Part shown: piece after piece, positions 58,001 to 64,000 of the stretch
Numbering within the stretch: the stretch's first letter is position 1
How the letters are laid out: every line of letters begins with the position of its first letter
Assembly (NCBI RefSeq): GCF_910592395.1
Contig: NC_088320.1
Span: 496,001-560,000, forward strand
From: Lineus longissimus
Taxonomy: Eukaryota > Nemertea > Pilidiophora > Heteronemertea > Lineidae
Reading direction: 5' to 3'
Length of the DNA: 64,000 nt
The notes under the pieces: generated by a model
What the model saw: the letters and a program-made list of their open reading frames with translations, nothing else
Told to the model about the DNA's origin: nothing
Database searches by the model: none
Made by a program: the position numbers and the translations under genes

Positions 58001-61000
58001 GCGATCTTGTTCACCTCTGTCATAGTTGGAATCTGTGCTCCGACACAAAACATGTTGATGCCGTACTTCTTAGCTTTCTTTGCCTGGGTGATGGTTGATG
58101 AGCCATTATTTGACAGACCGTCTGTGATGAGGATGCCCACGTTATGGACATTTGGTCTCATGCCATTCTTTGGTGTGAAACCGCTGAAAAGTGGAGGTGA
58201 GCACGGGTTTAAAATAGTGGGCACTGACAAGGTAGAAGTGAAATATAAGACTTTTCATACTTTCATTTGTAACATATTCAACCAAACATCAAGTTGATCT
58301 AGTATTGCAGCACCGTTTGTTTGTTTGTCTGTAGTGGTTCGCCTGTGGTACGACACAATATTTCCGTGGGAAAACAGTGCCCTGGATACCTCTGTGGTTA
58401 CCTAACGACACAGTCTTATTGGGCAATACACATAGACAGACCAAGGACAGTAGAGAAACTCGAAGCTGTTAAGTCTTACATTTGCCTCATCTGTTTGAGA
58501 ACTTTGTCGGTGCCAGTGGAACCACTTGTGTATCTGATCCAGTTCACCCAGGTCTTCAGCGTAGCTTTGTTATAAAACCGGTTCAGTGGAAACATCAGTG
58601 TCGATTTCTGATTGAATCTGAACACTCCAACTCTGACCTGGTTTTGCCCAATTGGTAGAGAGTCGATGATAGAATTGACAAATTTCAGGAGATACGGGAA
58701 GTTTTTAAATCCAACACTACCGGATGAGTCTATCATGAAATAGATGTCTGCCTTGAAAGTGCACTTTCCAGATTTTGTTTGCTTTGCTGCTGTTGTCGTC
58801 TGCCCGTGTACAGTTGTTGTGGTTGTTGATTTGACTGTTGTTGTGGTCGTCGGTGGTCCTGTGTAGGGCGTGGTGGATGGTGCTGGTGTCGTGACTCCAC
58901 ATACCTCTCTCGTTGTCAGGATTTTCTTTGCAATAGATGCAGCCAGGGTCATTAATTGTTTAAACTTTTTAACTGTATATACGTGGTCACTCTTTGACTT
59001 CGAAGCGATGGCATTTATCTCCTTCTTGGAAGGAATCTTTGCTCCCACACAATAAAGCTCTACACCAGCTTTCTTTGCAGCTCTTGCCTGCGCTAGGGTT
59101 GCCTTGCCGTCATTCGAGAGACCATCGGTGATGAGGATTCCGATTTTATGCATCCCGGGTCTTGCTCCGTTCTTGCTTGTGAAGCCACTGAAACATATAA
59201 GGGGATCAACGTCTGTTATTACAAAGCATCCGAACTCTAGATGTATGAACGTACCTAAATTCGGTGTGGTGTTTACTTTGGACAAGGCAGTCGAGGCAGC
59301 GAAAACCAGAACGACGTGGCGAACGAGCCTTTTACGTTCAAGAACCTTACCTCAGTGCCATGGCTTTGAGTGCCTTGTCTGTCGCCGTAGATCCACTAGC
59401 ATACCGAATCCATTTGACAGCAGCCTGTAGATGTGACGTCTTGTAATATCGATTCAGTGGCAGCATCAACTTGGACTTGCTTCCAAATCTGTAAACCCCA
59501 ACTCTGATCTTAACTTTCCCGACTGGCAAGGCTCTGATCAGGGCGTTCACAAACCCGAGCACGTGTTTCCAGTTTTTGTAGCCGACGCTGCCAGAGCAGT
59601 CCACCATGAAGTAGATGTCGGCCTTTGGGTCGCATGCTGAAAGACAATGTGTGCTTAGTTCCAATGATGACGAGGGCGTATGAAGTCTATTATGACGTTA
59701 AGGCTATAGATATAGTTTTAGTAGATTTCCCAATACTGAAAACGTCGAGTAAGTCTGATATGCTCGAGAAGAACACTTACGCATCGCAGTAGTGGTAGTT
59801 GTGGTTGTCGTTGGTGGTGGGGTGGCCGGCGGTAACTTGTTCACCTGTTGACAAATCTTCTTCACAATGGCAGGCCCGCCCTGTTTCATCTGGCTGAACT
59901 TCTTGTACCGGAACACGTGATATTTGGTCGGTTTGGATGCGATCTTGTTCACCTCTGTCATAGTTGGAATCTGTGCTCCGACACAAAACATGTTGATGCC
60001 GTACTTCTTAGCTTTCTTTGCCTGGGTGATGGTTGATGAGCCATTGTTTGACAGACCGTCTGTGATGAGGATGCCCACGTTATGGACATTTGGTCTCATA
60101 CCATTCTTTGGCGTGAAACCGCTGAAAAGTGGAGGTGAGCACGGGTTTGAAATAGTGGGCACTGACAAGGCAGAAGGAAATATAAGACTTTTCATGCAGC
60201 TTTCATTTGTAACATATTCAACCAAACATCAAGTTGATCTAGTATTGCAGCACCGTTTGTTTGTTTGTCTGTAGTGGTTCGCCTGTGGTACGACACCATA
60301 TTTCCGTTGGAAAACAGGGCCCTGGATGCCTCTGTGGTTCCCTAAGGACACAGTCTTATTGGGCAATACACATAGACAGACCAAGGACAGTAGAAAAACT
60401 CGAAGCTGTTAAGTCTTACATTTGCCTCATCTGTTTGAGAACTTTGTCGGTGCCAGTGGAACCACTTGTGTATCTGATCCAGTTCACCCAGGTCTTCAGC
60501 GTAGCTTTGTTATAAAACCGGTTCAGTGGAAACATCAGTGTCGATTTCTGATTGAATCTGAACACTCCAACTCTGACCTGGTTTTGCCCAATTGGTAGAG
60601 AGTCGATGATAGAATTGACAAATTTCAGGAGATACGGGAAGTTTTTAAATCCAACACTACCGGATGAGTCTATCATGAAATAGATGTCTGCCTTGAAAGT
60701 GCACTTTCCAGATTTTGCTTGCATTGCTGTTGTTGTCGTCTGCCCGTGTACAGTTGTTGTGGTTGTTGATTTGACTGTTGTTGTGGTCGTCGGTGGTCCT
60801 GTGTAGGGCGTGGTGGATGGTGCTGGTGTCGTGACTCCACATACCTCCCTCGTTGTTAGGATTTTCTTTGCAATAGATGCAGCCAGGGTCATTAATTGTT
60901 TAAACTTTTTAACTGTATATACGTGGTCACTCTTTGACTTCGAAGCGATGGCATTTATCTCCTTCTTGGAAGGAATCTTTGCTCCGACACAATAAAGCTC

Positions 61001-63623
61001 TACACCAGCTTTCTTTGCAGCTCTTGCCTGCGCTAGGGTTGCCTTGCCGTCGTTCGAGAGACCATCAGTGATGAGAATTCCTATCTTATGCATCCCGGGT
61101 CTAGCTCCGTTCTTGCTCGTGAAGCCACTGAAACATATAAGGGGATCAATGTCTGTTATTACAAAGCATCCGGACTTTAGATGTATGAACGTACCTAAAT
61201 TCCGTGTGGTGTTTACTTTGGACCAGGCAGTCGAGGCAGCGAAAACCAGAACGACGTGGCGAACGAGCGTTTCACGTTCAGTTCAAGAACCTTACCTCAG
61301 TGCCATGGCTTTGAGTGCCTTGTCTGTCGCCGTAGATCCACTAGCATACCGAATCCATTTGACAGCAGCCTGCAGATGTGACGTCTTGTAATATCGATTC
61401 AGTGGCAGCATCAACTTGGACTTGCTTCCAAATCTATAAACTCCAACTCTGATCTTAACTTTCCCGACTGGCAAGGCTCTGATCAGGGCGTTCACAAACC
61501 CGAGCACGTGTTTCCAGTTTTTGTAGCCGACGCTGCCAGAGCAGTCCACCATGAAGTAGATGTCGGCCTTTGGGTCGCATGCTGAAAGACAATGTGTACT
61601 TAGTTTCGATGATGACGAGGGCGTATAAAGTCTATTTGGACGTTCAGGCTATAGATATAGTTCTAGTAGATTTCCCAATACTGAAAACGTGTAAAAATAG
61701 GTTTCGACACAGAATCTCGAGTAAGTCCTGTGTACTCGAGGAGAACACTTACGCATCGCAGTAGTGGTAGTTGTGGTTGTCGTTGGTGGTGGGGTGGCCG
61801 GCGGTAACTTGTTCACCTGTTGACAAATCTTCTTCACAATGGCGGGCCCGCCCTGTTTCATCTGGCTGAACTTCTTGTACCGGAACACGTGATCTTTGGT
61901 CGGTTTGGATGCGATCTTGTTCACCTCTGTCATAGTTGGAATCTGTGCTCCGACACAAAACATGTTGATGCCGTACTTCTTAGCTTTCTTCGCCTGGGTG
62001 ATAGTTGATGAGCCATTGTTTGACAGACCGTCTGTGATGAGGATGCCCACGTTATGGACATTTGGTCTCATACCATTCTTTGGCGTGAAACCGCTGAAAA
62101 GTGGAGGAGAACATGGGTTTGAAATAGTGGGCACTGACAAGGTAGAAGTGAAATATAACACTTTTCATGCAGCTTTCATTTGTAGCATATTCAACCAAAC
62201 ATTTAGTTGATCTAGTAATGTAGCACCGTTTTTTTATTGTCCGTAGTGGTACGACACCATATTTCCGTGGGAAAACAGGACCCTGGATGCCTCTGTGGTT
62301 CCCTAAGGACACAGTCTTATTGGGCAATACGCATAGACAGACCAAGGACAGTAGAAAAACTCTGAAGCTGTTAAGTCTTACATTTGCCTCATCTGTCTGA
62401 GAACTTTGTCAGTGCCAGTGGAACCACTTGTGTATCTGATCCAGTTCACCCAGGTCTTCAGCGTAGCTTTGTTATAAAACCGGTTCAGTGGAAACATCAG
62501 TGTCGATTTCTGATTGAATCTGAACACTCCAACTCTGACCTGGTTTTGCCCAATTGGTAGAGAGTCGATGATAGAATTGACAAATTTCAGGAGATATGGG
62601 AAGTTTTTAAATCCAACACTACCGGATGAGTCTATCATGAAATAGATGTCTGCCTTGAAAGTGCACTTTCCAGATTTTGTTTTCATTGCTGCTGTTGTCG
62701 TCTGCCCGTGTACAGTGGTTGTGGTTGTTGATTTGACTGTTGTTGTGGTCGTCGGTGGTCCTGTGTAGGGCGTGGTGGATGGTGCTGGTGTCGTGACTCC
62801 ACATACCTCCCTCGTTGTCAAGATTTTCTTTGCAATAGATGCAGCCAGGGTCATTAATTGTTTAAACTTTTTAACCGTATAAACGTGGTCATTCTTTGAC
62901 TTCGAAGCGATGGCATTTATTTCCTTCTTGGAAGGAATCTTTGCTCCGACACAGTATAGTTCTACACCAGCTTTCTTAGCAGCTCTTGCCTGAGCAAGGG
63001 TTGCCTTGCCATCGTTCGAGAGACCATCAGTGATGAGGATTCCGATTTTATGCATTCTGTTTCTGGCTCCGTTTTTGCTAGTAAAGCCACTGGAAGAAGA
63101 CGTCAAGTCATGATCAAATAGCTAAACAAATATCCCACACGTTTGATGACACTCGTGCCTGTCTCGCAGCCATTTATTCTCCACTCACCAGTGCTGCACA
63201 ATCTCTGGCTATTGTTTCAATGACCATAGTGATGAATTGGCCAATCCTCATACATTACTCGGTTAAGACGTCAAGGCAAATTCCAAAAGACACCCAACAC
63301 AACACTATACACCTGCTTCTACGTTCAAAAACTTTACCTCAGTGCCATGGCTTTGAGTGCCTTGTCTGTCGCCGTAGACCCACTAGCATACCGAATCCAT
63401 TTGACAGCAGCCTGCAGATGTGACGTCTTGTAATATCGATTCAGTGGCAGCATCAACTTGGACTTGCTTCCAAATCTGTAAACTCCAACTCTGATCTTGG
63501 TTTTCCCGATTGGCAAGGCTCTGATCAGGGCGTTCACAAACCCGAGCACGTGTTTCCAGTTTTTGTAACCGACGCTGCCAGAGCAGTCCACCATGAAGTA
63601 GATGTCGGCCTTTGGGTTGCATG
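55079..63623 (-). CDS. Multi-vWA, Thr-rich secreted protein (3' part; 5' end outside the window)
   Basis: Thirteen exons in phase, read right to left: 63623-63338, 63089-62382, 62093-61753, 61581-61296, 61127-60420, 60121-59781, 59636-59351, 59187-58480, 58183-57843, 57698-57413, 57249-56258, 55981-55690 and 55391-55079 (stop). They encode about 1960 residues with eight vWA domains. Each vWA domain is split across two exons, and Thr-rich mucin-like linkers separate most domains, the longest in the exon 57249-56258. Every domain keeps DxSxS (MVDCSGSVG, MIDSSGSVG or MIDASGSVR) and a (I/V)TDG(L/I)S loop, so metal-dependent ligand binding looks intact. The first exon enters in phase 1 after an acceptor, so upstream exons and the signal peptide lie beyond the right edge or are unseen. 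It is probably an extracellular matrix or mucus component of collagen-VI/matrilin-like logic. Confidence 0.88.
57413..63623 (-). repeat. Tandem ~1.94-kb exon cassette array (three full units plus one exon)
   Basis: Exons of exactly 286, 708 and 341 nt repeat in that order three times, followed by a fourth 286-nt exon. Unit spacing measured at the 286-nt exon is 2042, 1945 and 1938 bp. Introns are also conserved (for example aagtctta before the 708-nt exon end and gttctagtagatttcccaat). The two left units are more alike than the rightmost one, whose intron after the 286-nt exon is diverged. This is recent segmental duplication, possibly with conversion. Confidence 0.9.
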
Positions 63624-63948
63624 CTGAAAGAAGATGCAAAATTATTTCCATTAAAAATGAGATTAAGAACAGTCTCCGACTTTCAGTTCCGTTTGCTCTT
63701 TCGCTGCAGAAAATACCACCATAGGCTCCATGTCTCCTTTGACGTGAGCTTCACAATCGGTATCCGGTGGAGCGTCACGTGTTCTGAGATTGATGGCACT
63801 GCACCAACCCCGCCAGGAAACTGGACAAGCGGGTCTTTCCCCATATCTTTACGAACGTTCACATGATGTCGATGACGACAGTAAACATTTGTTAAAACTA
63901 TTTCGATGAACGTCTTGAGCAGGAAAGGTCGCTGACCTTAAAGCTGAC

Positions 63949-64000
63949 ATGCATGCATAAAAACTCTGATGGCCAATTTCGAAAACACAAACGTCCGACC
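63949..64000 (-). mobile_element. SINE tail, truncated by the window end
   Basis: The segment gacatgcatgcataaaaact, ending aacacaaacgtccgacc, matches in diverged form the tail of the SINE-like element at 5052-5100, in the same orientation. The pol III boxes would lie beyond the edge. Confidence 0.5.

Noticed and set aside
1-64000. CRISPR array, bacterial operons or phage
   Set aside because: Introns, gene families and repeat types are animal; no direct-repeat/spacer structure exists.

Overview
The window is animal nuclear DNA. The genes have GT-AG introns whose phases agree from exon to exon, and the families are metazoan: CCT5, an ENPP6-type phosphodiesterase, a voltage-gated K+ channel, peptide-type GPCRs, Ig proteins, vWA matrix proteins and a TEX49-like sperm protein. 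Lineage-specific paralogue clusters, LicD-family proteins with mucin-like stalks, SINE/MITE fragments and interspersed short repeats suggest a marine invertebrate, perhaps a lophotrochozoan or an ambulacrarian. I cannot name the species. Exon models below were built by hand from splice consensus, phase and homology.

Left third (1-26.4 kb): a possible exon of a gene leaving the left edge; a LicD-family type II membrane protein (1698-2899); a tRNA-type SINE (~5.05-5.34 kb); a three-exon gene for a charged protein of unknown function (7200-13454) with a duplicated short exon; a MITE (14.45-14.61 kb); a TEX49/SPMIP11-like gene on the minus strand, head to head with a complete ten-exon CCT5 gene (16822-21778, 541 aa). 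Beyond CCT5 lies a degenerate ~74-bp satellite (22.7-24.1 kb), then a TATA-driven gene for a small two-Ig protein with a GPI-type tail (24796-26345).

The most notable signal is in the CCT5 introns. Five of nine introns hold repeated, structured, snoRNA-like units: two H/ACA-type copies in intron 3, one C/D-type copy each in introns 4, 5 and 6 (with an antisense element to a universally conserved 18S rRNA segment), and six H/ACA-type units in introns 7 and 8. Stem changes between copies are often compensated. CCT5 therefore looks like a multi-snoRNA host gene whose guide RNAs have multiplied by local duplication.

Middle (30-52.3 kb): a second LicD-family gene, a divergent Kv-type channel (minus), four intronless class A GPCR genes (two in near-identical tandem), two genes of one uncharacterised multi-pass membrane family flanking the GPCR pair, and a seven-exon ENPP6-like gene (minus, 460 aa).

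Right end (53.2-64 kb): a small plus-strand single-vWA gene, tail to tail with a large minus-strand gene that has at least eight vWA domains and Thr-rich linkers. It is built from a ~1.94-kb exon cassette repeated in tandem, and its 5' end lies beyond the window. These look like secreted adhesive or matrix proteins.
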